A DNA stretch of 64,000 bases. Source: Acidobacteriota bacterium (GTDB lineage Bacteria; Acidobacteriota; Vicinamibacteria; Vicinamibacterales; UBA823). Below, in pieces: positions 35,289 to 43,081 of this stretch. The notes beneath the pieces are model-generated. The model did not search any database, was not told where the DNA came from, and was given only the letters and a program-made list of their open reading frames with translations. The stretch spans positions 1-64,000 of the forward strand of contig PCAK01000033.1 of the NCBI GenBank assembly GCA_002730525.1, read 5' to 3'. Numbering within the stretch: position 1 is the stretch's first letter; every line of letters starts with the position of its first letter. The translations under genes and the position numbers were made by a program.

Positions 35289-35945
35289 TCAGTACTTGCG
35301 ATTCTGCTGGCGGAGGATGTCGAACTGCGCCGTGTCGGCGACGGCCATCACCGCCATCACGCCGGCCTGCACCGGATCGGTCACGACCAGGTCGGCCGCG
35401 TCGGGGACGCCGCCCGCCATGTTGAGCGAGATGACGATGAGGCCCTGGCGGCGGACATCCTCGACCGCCGCCGTGATCTCGCCGCCCATGATCGCGCCGG
35501 CCAGGACGAGCAGATGGACGCGCGGCAGCTGGACGACTGCGCGCACCGCGCCACTGATCGACTCTTCGCCCACGAGCGGAATCGTGTCGACCGAGATCCG
35601 CTCGCCCCGGATGTTGTGGCGGTCGGCCTCGGAAATGGCGCCGAGCGCGACCTGACCCACCTGCGCCCCGCCGCCAATGATGATGATGCGCTTCCCGTAG
35701 ATCGCGCCCGACGACGACTTCGATTCGACCGCGCTGGCGACCGGCAGGGCCGTGAGCTCGGCGAGGAGCGGGTCCGCGCTCCCGTCCAGCGTGAACTCCA
35801 CCGACAGGCGGCGCACCGCCGGCGCGTGCGACACCACTTCGAGCGACGTTACGTTCGCGCCGTGGCCGGCCAGCACCTTCGACACCTGGTGCAGCGAGCC
35901 TGGCTCGTCGGCGAGCTTCAGGACGAGCGCATGTGCATCCGCCAT
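35289..35945 (-). CDS. ACT-domain protein with Rossmann-like C-terminal half (DUF5612-like)
   Basis: 218 residues. Residues 1-80 form an ACT domain (LVLKLADEPGSLHQVSKVLA, then NVTSLEVVSH). From about 88 a glycine-rich strand-turn-helix RIIIIGGGAQVGQVALGA looks like a dinucleotide-binding start, followed by SVDTIPLVGEESISGAVRAV and LVLAGAIMGGEITAAVED. Such ACT plus Rossmann-like proteins are, to my knowledge, best known from archaea as DUF5612-type proteins of unknown role. ACT domains bind amino acids, so ligand-responsive regulation is plausible. No operon partner; both flanking gaps are short. Confidence 0.7.
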   Translation of the reverse strand: MADAHALVLKLADEPGSLHQVSKVLAGHGANVTSLEVVSHAPAVRRLSVEFTLDGSADPLLAELTALPVASAVESKSSSGAIYGKRIIIIGGGAQVGQVALGAISEADRHNIRGERISVDTIPLVGEESISGAVRAVVQLPRVHLLVLAGAIMGGEITAAVEDVRRQGLIVISLNMAGGVPDAADLVVTDPVQAGVMAVMAVADTAQFDILRQQNRKY

Positions 35946-35971
35946 GAGTGGATTCTACCGCCTCCGACCGA

Positions 35972-37978
35972 TCACCGCGTGGCCCAGTCGTAGTGGGCGG
36001 CGGCCCGTTCGATGACCTCGGGCAGATCGCTCGCCAGCAGATAGCGCTCGGCTACCAGCGCCAGCGCGGCCGCGGTGATCCGGCCGAGGTAGTCGTGCCT
36101 GTCCCGGTAGCGCTCGTCGATCGACCGCCGGTCGTCACCGATCCGCTCACGCTCCGCCCGCGTGCGGGCCAGCGGGAAGTACGACCCGATTTCACTCGAC
36201 AGCCGACCCGGCGCGCCGATGCTGGCATGGCGGTAGTTCCAGCCGGTCTGGGTGGCCAGCGGCACCTCGATCTCAGGCATCCGGATTCCGGCGCGGTCGT
36301 TGCCGGCCTCGTCGACGGCCGGCACGCGCTGAACGAACGGCTCGCCGATGCCCGGCGGCTCACGCGAGACGATGCCCGACGCCCAGTCGGGGCCGTAATC
36401 GAGCCGGAGCGCCGTCAACGGCGCGCGCGGCAATGCGTTCGGCGGGCCCGCTGGCCAGCCGGCGTCGGGGGGCGCCGTCAGCGTGGCGTCGGCCAACCGC
36501 GGGTACTGGCTCGGAGGCGGCTCGTGCTCGTCGGTGACCCAGGCGTCGAGGGCGTCGAACAGCGCGCGGATCACCGGCGCGTAGACGAGCGTGTTCATCG
36601 AGGCCTGGCCCAGAAAGATGGCGGATGGGTTCGGCGCCGGCGGGAACCGCCCGATGATGTGCGGCGCCGACGCAATCGTGTAGATCCGGCTCGTCGCGGG
36701 CGGCGCGATGTCGCGGGTGCCGGTGGGGTCGGTGTGCACCAGCGATCCGGCGCGGTTGAAGTACTCGGAGTTGGTCAGGACATGGAAGAACTTGGGCACC
36801 GTGCCGTTCGCCTCGGCGCGGCGGAGCAGGCCATCGCGCGCGCCCGTCACCGGGTCGGTGAGCGTCGTATCGGTGAACGGGAACATGTCGACCGGGAAGA
36901 GGAAGTTGTAGTGCTGCAGCGCGTCACGCGACGCCTGGGCGAAGCGGTGGTTGAACGACCCCCGGCCGCCGCCGCCGACCTGATCGATGATGCCGTCGAA
37001 GACCTGCCGCCCCGATTCGTCCTCGTTGAATCCCTGGTAGACGAGGTGGCGGAGGAACCGGCCGGTTTGCGAGACACCCCACGCCAGCGCGTGCTCGACG
37101 CCCGGCAGCGGATTGTCGGGGCTCTCGGAATACTTGAAGAAGCTGACGATGTCGCGCGTGCCGGCGAGTCCGGTGCCGACGACGCGCGGGCCCTCACTCA
37201 GATAGACGACGTCGTAGATGCGGCCGGGTTCGAACCCGCCGTCGAGCGTGACTGTTCCAGGCTCGGTGAACCGCCACCGGTCGCGCGCCACCACCTCGGG
37301 CCGGTCGGTCGGCAACGTCTTGACCAGCATCACGTGCTCGTCGCTCGAGGGATCGACGACCGGATAGGCGCGATGGCCCCGATCGGCGAGGCGCGCCGTC
37401 GGATCGACGGGCCCGACGAAGTTGCCGCGCACGAGGCCGGTGATCGGTTCGCCCTCGTTCGTTGCGATAGGCATCGACATCCGCATCCGCCCGTCGGGGA
37501 CGTCCCACTGCCAGCCCAGCCAGAGCAACGAGAAGCCGCGCCGCATCAGCGCGCCGTCGCCGAACTCCTCGTCGGTCGTCGGGTCGGCCGAGTTGCTCGC
37601 CTTCTGGAAGGTGCGAAGGATCCGCTTGCCGCCCCGGTTGCCGGCTTCGTAGAAGAGCCGACCGTTGCCGCGGCTCGGATCCACCGGTTTGAGGAGATAG
37701 AAGTCGGCGCTGAACTCGACTTCACCGCGGGCGTTGCGCGGTGCCAGCGCGAGGTCGACGACGATCTCGTTCTGGCGTTGATCGGGATCGAGCGCGAAGT
37801 GCGCCGTGCCGACCAACTTCTCGTAGGGGCCGGCGAGGCCGAACGGCCGACCGTCGAGGACGACTTCACGCCGTTCGATCTCCAGGCGGACCAGCCGAGC
37901 GTCGCTAGTGTCGGCGACGGCCAAGCAGAACACGAGCCCGATCAGGGCACGAATGAGCACGGTGCGAGGACAGGGCAT
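35972..37978 (-). CDS. Alpha/beta hydrolase domain protein (Abhydrolase_10), exported
   Basis: 668 residues from ATG 37978, preceded by GAGAGGTAG and leading into a signal peptide (RALIGLVFCLAVADTSDA). The family hallmarks are the N-terminal LEIERREVVLDGRPFGLAG, FYEAGNRGGKRILRTFQ and the nucleophile elbow AWGVSQTGRFLRHLVYQG (Ser in GVSQTG). NRIP/N-rich FNEDE and TNSEYFNRAGSLVHTD follow. The fold is a secreted hydrolase of unknown substrate, common in soil Acidobacteria. It is divergent from the SnoaL-like gene. Confidence 0.88.
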   Translation of the reverse strand: MPCPRTVLIRALIGLVFCLAVADTSDARLVRLEIERREVVLDGRPFGLAGPYEKLVGTAHFALDPDQRQNEIVVDLALAPRNARGEVEFSADFYLLKPVDPSRGNGRLFYEAGNRGGKRILRTFQKASNSADPTTDEEFGDGALMRRGFSLLWLGWQWDVPDGRMRMSMPIATNEGEPITGLVRGNFVGPVDPTARLADRGHRAYPVVDPSSDEHVMLVKTLPTDRPEVVARDRWRFTEPGTVTLDGGFEPGRIYDVVYLSEGPRVVGTGLAGTRDIVSFFKYSESPDNPLPGVEHALAWGVSQTGRFLRHLVYQGFNEDESGRQVFDGIIDQVGGGGRGSFNHRFAQASRDALQHYNFLFPVDMFPFTDTTLTDPVTGARDGLLRRAEANGTVPKFFHVLTNSEYFNRAGSLVHTDPTGTRDIAPPATSRIYTIASAPHIIGRFPPAPNPSAIFLGQASMNTLVYAPVIRALFDALDAWVTDEHEPPPSQYPRLADATLTAPPDAGWPAGPPNALPRAPLTALRLDYGPDWASGIVSREPPGIGEPFVQRVPAVDEAGNDRAGIRMPEIEVPLATQTGWNYRHASIGAPGRLSSEIGSYFPLARTRAERERIGDDRRSIDERYRDRHDYLGRITAAALALVAERYLLASDLPEVIERAAAHYDWATR

Positions 37979-38055
37979 CTCACTACCTCTCGTCCCATGG
38001 ATCCTATATCCTGTTTTACTCCTGTTCGGAGTTTCAGGGACAAATAGGAGGTGTC

Positions 38056-38499
38056 GTGAGCAATCGACGATTCCGGCCGTGGTTCGCGGCGGTGATCGGC
38101 GCGGTGGTCGTGTACGGCGCGGCGGCCGCCCAGTCGGACGACGAGGCCACACTCAGATCCCTCGAAGCGGCCCAGGCCGATGGGGTCGTCACGAAGAACT
38201 ACGCGGCGCTCGAGCGGATCTACGCTGACGACTTCGTCTTCACCCACGGCACCGGTGAGGTCCACGACACCGCGCAGTGGATCGCCGCGCTCAAGGCAGG
38301 CCGCGACTACCAGTCGCGCCAGCACGAAGCGCTCGAGGTGGAGTTGCACGATGACCTGGCCGTCGTCTATGGGGTGCTGCGCATCGAGGCGAGCGATCAG
38401 GGACGCTTTCGCGCGCGCTACGTGCGCGTCTACGAGCGCCGGGACGGCCGCTGGCGGCTAGTGTCGCACCGGACGGTGGAGCAGACGAGCCTCGATTGA
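38056..38499 (+). CDS. Exported SnoaL-like (NTF2 fold, DUF4440) protein
   Basis: 147 residues from a GTG at 38056 with AGGAGG 4 bases upstream. A signal peptide (FAAVIGAVVVYGAAAAQ) precedes one NTF2-like domain: RSLEAAQADGVVTKNYAALE, YADDFVFTHGTGEVHD, VELHDDLAVVYGVLRIEAS and the end VRVYERRDGRWRLVSHRT. These small cone-shaped proteins may be enzymes or ligand binders; nothing here fixes a ligand. Confidence 0.88.
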   Translation: MSNRRFRPWFAAVIGAVVVYGAAAAQSDDEATLRSLEAAQADGVVTKNYAALERIYADDFVFTHGTGEVHDTAQWIAALKAGRDYQSRQHEALEVELHDDLAVVYGVLRIEASDQGRFRARYVRVYERRDGRWRLVSHRTVEQTSLD

Positions 38500-38536
38500 G
38501 CGCGTCGGGACCGGGCTGTAGTGGTCCTCGGCGGCG

Positions 38537-38565
38537 TTGCGCCCACGGTCCCGAGGGTGTATCGT
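38537..38565 (+). promoter_or_regulatory. Putative sigma-70-like promoter for the RRM protein
   Basis: TTGCGC (38537-38542), a 17-base spacer and TATCGT (38560-38565) match the sigma-70 pattern at 4 of 6 bases each. It would give an untranslated leader of about 130 bases before the RRM coding region, as is common for cold-regulated RNA-binding protein genes. Untested prediction. Confidence 0.3.
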
Positions 38566-38703
38566 TTAGAGAACTCGCCTAGGACATCAGCGTTCCAGTT
38601 TGATCCTCTCCGGTGTGATCAGCCGACAACGTTGAGACCGGTGTCGCAGGTCGTGGACGACCCGCCGGCTGCCGAGGCGCATTGAGTCACCAGGGAGGAC
38701 GTC

Positions 38704-39075
38704 ATTTCTTCAAGAGTATTCGTCGGCAATCTCAACTACGAAACCACACAGCAAGACCTCGAGACCCTCTTCGCTACGGTTGGAGGGATCTCCGAAGTCT
38801 TCCTACCGACCGACCGGGCGACGGGCCGACCGCGCGGCTTCGCGTTCGTCGAGTTCAGCGATTCGGCTACCGTTTCGCTGGCTATCGAGAAACTGGATGG
38901 CGCCGAACTGCAGGGGCGCAACATCCGCGTGAGCGAGGCTCGCGAGCGCGCGCCGCGCGCGCCGGATATGCCGTTCGAGCCGTCGCCGTGGGGCGACGAC
39001 CGGCCGAAGCGCGGCGCGGGCGGCAAGCCGAAGGGCAGCCGCCGAGGGCTTCGCGCCCGCAAGCGCGGCTTCTGA
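38704..39075 (+). CDS. RRM-type RNA-binding protein with an apparent AUU start
   Basis: 123 residues. One RNA recognition motif: RNP2 is VFVGNL at 5-10 and RNP1 is RGFAFVEF at 44-51, with the helix TTQQDLETLFATVGG between. A basic, Gly-rich tail (RPKRGAGGKPKGSRRGLRAR) follows, as in small bacterial RNA-binding proteins of the Rbp type. No ATG, GTG or TTG precedes the domain: the frame is closed by TGA at 38683. The only position with good spacing is ATT at 38704, 5 bases after AGGGAGGA (38692-38699). AUU initiation is rare but known for infC. A base error from ATG is the alternative. The parvulin gene lies 33 bases downstream. Confidence 0.82.
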   Translation: MSSRVFVGNLNYETTQQDLETLFATVGGISEVFLPTDRATGRPRGFAFVEFSDSATVSLAIEKLDGAELQGRNIRVSEARERAPRAPDMPFEPSPWGDDRPKRGAGGKPKGSRRGLRARKRGF

Positions 39076-39108
39076 TTCCCGCCCGTTCCCCCCCCTGGAG
39101 ATTCGTTG

Positions 39109-39387
39109 ATGCCTAGCGCGCGTGCCCGACACATCCTCGTCAAGACCGAAGACGCCTGCACCGCTCTGAAGACCGAGATCGAAGGTGGCGCGGATTTCGC
39201 GGCCGTCGCGAAGCAGCATTCGCAATGTCCGTCAGGGCAAGAGGGCGGCGACCTGGGTGAGTTCGGTCCTGGGCAGATGGTGCCCGAGTTCGATCAGGTC
39301 GTCTTCAACGAGGAAGTGGGCAAGGCGCACGGTCCGATCAAGACCCAGTTCGGGTTTCATCTGGTCGAGATCACGAGCCGGACCTAG
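39109..39387 (+). CDS. ppiC: Parvulin-type peptidyl-prolyl isomerase (PpiC-like)
   Basis: 92 residues, the length of E. coli PpiC. The whole protein is one parvulin domain: RARHILVKTEDACTALKTE, CPSGQEGGDLGEFGPGQMV, FDQVVFNEEVGKAHGPIKTQ and the end FGFHLVEITSRT. No signal peptide, so it acts in the cytoplasm on prolyl bonds. ATG 39109 is preferred over TTG 39106; GGAG lies 8 bases upstream. It probably shares a transcript with the RRM gene. Confidence 0.9.
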   Translation: MPSARARHILVKTEDACTALKTEIEGGADFAAVAKQHSQCPSGQEGGDLGEFGPGQMVPEFDQVVFNEEVGKAHGPIKTQFGFHLVEITSRT

Positions 39388-39419
39388 CCGTCTCCCAGCC
39401 TTCGCCTCAGAGCGAGGGG

Positions 39420-39944
39420 TCACCACCCTTCACGTTTACGCAAGCCGGTGACGTGCGCCGTGTGATGGCACCCGTGCCAAGCGTAGATCTGCAGCATGTC
39501 GTCGAGGTTCAACTCGCCGAGCTCGGGATGCGTGAGCGTGCGCGCCAGATCTGCCGGCGAGAGCCCCCGCAGCATCAGTACCCACCGCGCGTGCAACTGC
39601 TCCAGGGCACCGAGCGACACCTCGACCGGCGCCGTGTGCGCTTCAGACAGCGTCGCCCAGCGGTCCTAGTCGTAGACCTTGATCGCCGGCGCGTCTTCAC
39701 TGAGCGCCCACTTGAATCGCACGTACGAGTTCACATGGCTGTCGAAGACGTGATGCACCACCTGGCGCACGGTCCAGCCATCGGGCCGGTAGGGCGTGTC
39801 GAGTTGGTGGTCGTCGAGTCCTTCGATGGCGCTGCGTAGCTGCTTCGGTGCGGCGGCGATCTCGTCGGTCCAGTCTGCACGCATGCCGTCGGTCACGTCC
39901 TTGGTCAGCTGCAGCTCACCGATCGGGTATCGCAAGTCGTTCAT
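39420..39944 (-). pseudogene. YfiT/DinB-family thiol transferase-like gene with an in-frame stop
   Basis: Reading from ATG 39944 gives 92 residues typical of YfiT-like proteins (YPIGELQLTKDVTDGMRADW, LDTPYRPDGWTVRQVVHHVF), then TAG at 39668-39666. The same frame continues with DRWATLSEAHTAPVEVSL, ARWVLMLRGLSPADLARTLT and the metal-binding IYAWHGCHHTAHV to the true stop at 39420. Ignoring the TAG, the product is 174 residues, the normal family length, with all His ligands. A GAG-to-TAG change is the simplest cause. It may be a base error, a recent nonsense mutation or, less likely, readthrough. Confidence 0.8.
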
Positions 39945-40004
39945 CGGGTCATTCTATCGTTCCGGCGAGCGCGCGAGTCCTGTGAGAGTATAGGCCCGAG
40001 TCCC

Positions 40005-41945
40005 ATGGCGACCATCGACCCAACCGACGGCCGGTCCGGTCCCGTCGTTCCGGCGTCGCAGACCTTGCCCGAGATCACGGCGAAGGCGGTGGTGCTCGGC
40101 GTCGTCCTGTCGATCGTCCTGGCCGCTGCGAATGCCTACCTCGGTCTGTTCGCCGGCATGACGGTCTCGGCGTCGATCCCCGCGGCCGTCATTTCGATGG
40201 CGGTACTGCGCCTGTTCGCGCGGTCGAACATTCTCGAGAACAACATCGTGCAGACGGCTGCGTCGGCCGGCGAGAGCCTGGCTGCAGGGGTGATCTTCAC
40301 GATTCCGGCGCTCATCATTCTGGAGACCTGGACCGAGTTTCGCTACTGGGAAGTGACGCTGATTGCCGGATTCGGCGGCCTGCTCGGCGTGCTGTTCACG
40401 ATCCCGCTCCGGCGCGCGCTGATCGTCGAGCAACCTTTGAGATTCCCGGAGGGTGTCGCCACGGCGGAGGTGTTGAAGGTCGCCGACAGCGGCGGCGGTG
40501 GCATCGGGTATCTGATGACGGCAGGCGGCGTGGGCGCGCTGTTCAAACTCGGCGGCCTCGGACTGCAGCTGTGGCACGAGGCTATCGAGTATGCGAGGTT
40601 CGCGGGCGGGACGATTCTCTACATCGGCACGAACCTGTCACCCGCACTCGTCGGTGTCGGCTACATCGTCGGATTGAACGTCGCGGTCCTCCTGCTGGTC
40701 GGCGGGCTGCTGAACTGGTGGATCGTGATTCCGACGATCGTCGGCTCCGGTGGTGTGACCGACGGCGACCCGGTCGCGATCGCCGGCACCCTGTGGAGCA
40801 CGCAGACCCGGTATCTGGGTGTCGGCGCCATGGTCGTCGGCGGTCTCTGGGCACTCGTGCAGTTGAGGGCCAGTCTGGTGTCGGGCATCCGCTCCGGCAT
40901 CGAGGCGTATCACCGGGTCCGCGCCGGCGGCGGCGGTGACGTCCCGCGCACCGAACGCGATGCGCCGATGCCGTGGGTCGGCTGGACGCTGCTGCTGTCG
41001 GTCGTGCCGCTGTTCCTGGTCTTCAATCAGTTTACCGGTAGCGCCGCCGTGTCCGCCGTGATGGCCGCGGTCATGCTGGTGGCCGGATTCCTGTTCTCGG
41101 CGGTGGCGGGTTATATGGCGGGCCTCGTCGGTTCGTCCAATAATCCGATCTCCGGCGTCACGATCGCGACCCTGCTGATGTCGTCGTTGCTGCTGCTGCT
41201 CATGCTGGGCGCCGACAACCCGACCGGTCCGGCCGCGGCGCTGTTCATCGCCGCGGTGGTCGCCTGTGGCGGTGCGATTGCCGGCGACAACATGCAGGAT
41301 CTCAAGGCTGGCTATCTGGTCGGCGCGACGCCCTACAAGCAGCAGGTGATGCAGGCGGTCGGCGTCGTCGCGGCCGCCACCGTGATGGCACCGATTCTGA
41401 CGCTCCTGCTGCGGGCCTACGGCATCGGCATCGCGACCGCGGAGCATCCCGAGCCATTGGCGGCACCGCAGGCCACGCTGATGGCGTCGGTGGCGCAGGG
41501 CGTCTTCGGCGGCGACCTGCCCTGGACGATGGTCTTCATCGGCATGGCGATCGCGGCTGCGGTGATTGTGATCGATCTGGTGCTCGAGCGGCGCGGGTCG
41601 ACGTTTCGTGCGCCGGTACTCGCGGTGGCGGTCGGGATCTACCTGCCGCTCGAACTCGAAGTGCCGATCTTCGTCGGGGGAGCGATCGCCTCGGTGGCCG
41701 AGCGCGCGCGACGCCGACGTGGTGGCACCGACGGGGCCCGCCATGGCCTCTTGTTCGCCGCCGGTCTGATCACCGGCGAGGCGCTGGTGGGGATCCTCAT
41801 GGCGATCCCGATCGTGCTGACCAGTAACCCCGCGGTGCTCGCGGCCGGCGTGCCGCCGCAGACATGGTTGGGGCTGGTGCTGCTCGTCGGCGTGCTGTTC
41901 GGCCTGTACCGGAGCGCCACGAGCGAGGGCGGGGCGAACGGTTGA
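40005..41945 (+). CDS. OPT family oligopeptide/metal-chelate transporter
   Basis: 646 residues with about 14-16 membrane helices. Family hallmarks are the N-terminal ITAKAVVLGVVLSIVLAAAN followed by AYLGLFAGMTVSASIPAAVI, ENNIVQTAASAGESLAAGVI, the cytoplasmic FPEGVATAEVLKVAD, and SSNNPISGVTIATLLMSSLL. GDNMQDLKAGYLVGATPYKQ is also typical of bacterial members. OPT proteins import oligopeptides or metal chelates with protons; the substrate is not predictable. It is divergent from the interrupted YfiT-like gene and is followed by an S66 carboxypeptidase, so peptide or muropeptide uptake is an attractive inference. Confidence 0.95.
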   Translation: MATIDPTDGRSGPVVPASQTLPEITAKAVVLGVVLSIVLAAANAYLGLFAGMTVSASIPAAVISMAVLRLFARSNILENNIVQTAASAGESLAAGVIFTIPALIILETWTEFRYWEVTLIAGFGGLLGVLFTIPLRRALIVEQPLRFPEGVATAEVLKVADSGGGGIGYLMTAGGVGALFKLGGLGLQLWHEAIEYARFAGGTILYIGTNLSPALVGVGYIVGLNVAVLLLVGGLLNWWIVIPTIVGSGGVTDGDPVAIAGTLWSTQTRYLGVGAMVVGGLWALVQLRASLVSGIRSGIEAYHRVRAGGGGDVPRTERDAPMPWVGWTLLLSVVPLFLVFNQFTGSAAVSAVMAAVMLVAGFLFSAVAGYMAGLVGSSNNPISGVTIATLLMSSLLLLLMLGADNPTGPAAALFIAAVVACGGAIAGDNMQDLKAGYLVGATPYKQQVMQAVGVVAAATVMAPILTLLLRAYGIGIATAEHPEPLAAPQATLMASVAQGVFGGDLPWTMVFIGMAIAAAVIVIDLVLERRGSTFRAPVLAVAVGIYLPLELEVPIFVGGAIASVAERARRRRGGTDGARHGLLFAAGLITGEALVGILMAIPIVLTSNPAVLAAGVPPQTWLGLVLLVGVLFGLYRSATSEGGANG

Positions 41946-41971
41946 GTTGAACGATCGAGGAGAGTGAACTG

Positions 41972-43000
41972 ATGACGATGACACGCCGGGCGTTCGTGGG
42001 ATCCGTCGGCATGGCGGCGTTCGGGGCCGGCCTGCCGCTGGCGGGCCAGACCGCGGCCTCACCTCTGGTGAAGCCGCCGCGTTTGCGGCCGGGCGACACG
42101 GTCGGCCTCGTGAACCCGGCCACGGCCGCCTTCGAGACCGAACCGATCGAGATTCTGACCGAGGCGTTCGAAGCCCTCGGACTCCGCGTGAGGCTGGGCC
42201 AGCACTACTACGAGCGCCACGGCTACTTCGCCGGCCGCGATGCGGAGCGCGCGTCGGATCTGAACGCCTTCTTCCGCGACCCTGCGGTGAAGCTCATCTA
42301 CGCGCGCGGCGGCTGGGGCTCGACCCGACTGCTCCCGTTGCTCGACTACGACGCGATTCGCCAGAACCCGAAGATTCTGCTGGGCTACAGCGACGTCACC
42401 GGCATCTTGCTCGGGATCCACGCCAAGACCGGCCTGGTCACGCTGCATGGCCCCGCCCCGGACGACCATTTCAGCGCCGAGCATCTGCGCTGGGTGGCGT
42501 TCGACGGTGAGATGGTGACGATGAAGAATCCGAGCACGATCGACGAGGAGATGACGGTCCAGACGGAGGACCGCACCCAGACGATCACGCCCGGGCGTGC
42601 GCGCGGCCGGATGCTGGGTGGGAACCTGACGTTGCTGACGGCGATCATGGGATCGGGCTACGTGCCCGACTTCCGTGGCAGCATCCTCTTTCTGGAAGAT
42701 GTCGACGAGCAGGTCTATCGTATCGATCGGATGTTGACCGAACTGAAGCTGGCCGGCATCCTCGACACGATTGCCGGCTTCGCCTTCGGACGATGCACGA
42801 ACTGCGGGCCGGGCTCGGGCTTCGGATCGCTGACCCTCGAGCAGGTGCTGGCAGAGCATATCGGGACGCTGGGAGTCCCCGCCTGGCGCGGTTCGATGAT
42901 CGGCCACATCGACCGGCAGTTCACGGTGCCGATCGGGTGCGAGGTCGAGATCGACGCCGACGCCGGGACGATCCGGATGCTGGAACCGGCGGTGACGTAG
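41972..43000 (+). CDS. LD-carboxypeptidase (peptidase S66), Tat-exported
   Basis: 342 residues. The leader MTMTRRAFVGSVGMAAFGAG has a twin-arginine start. The S66 nucleophile lies in KILLGYSDVTGILLGIHAK, the Glu in LFLEDVDEQVYRIDRMLTEL and the His in GSMIGHIDRQFTVPIGCE, completing the Ser-Glu-His triad. Family members cleave the terminal D-Ala from murein tetrapeptides or degrade related peptides such as microcin C. It begins 26 bases after the OPT gene and fits a peptidoglycan-recycling pair. Confidence 0.92.
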   Translation: MTMTRRAFVGSVGMAAFGAGLPLAGQTAASPLVKPPRLRPGDTVGLVNPATAAFETEPIEILTEAFEALGLRVRLGQHYYERHGYFAGRDAERASDLNAFFRDPAVKLIYARGGWGSTRLLPLLDYDAIRQNPKILLGYSDVTGILLGIHAKTGLVTLHGPAPDDHFSAEHLRWVAFDGEMVTMKNPSTIDEEMTVQTEDRTQTITPGRARGRMLGGNLTLLTAIMGSGYVPDFRGSILFLEDVDEQVYRIDRMLTELKLAGILDTIAGFAFGRCTNCGPGSGFGSLTLEQVLAEHIGTLGVPAWRGSMIGHIDRQFTVPIGCEVEIDADAGTIRMLEPAVT

Positions 43001-43015
43001 GGGAAATGACCGTGG

Positions 43016-43058
43016 CGCGGGGCTTCAGCCCCACGATGGGGCGCTCCGAAGGAGCGCC
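43016..43058. repeat. Paired hairpins upstream of lpxD
   Basis: GCGCGGGGCTTCAGCCCCACG is followed by GGGCGCTCC-GAA-GGAGCGCCC (43038-43058), a perfect 9-bp stem. The arrangement is the same as at 13529-13569: a TTCAG-loop hairpin, CGATG spacer and a CCGAAGG-loop hairpin, with stem bases changed in a compensated way. Confidence 0.78.
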
Positions 43059-43081
43059 CTCGGGCCCCGAGGAGCACGAAA

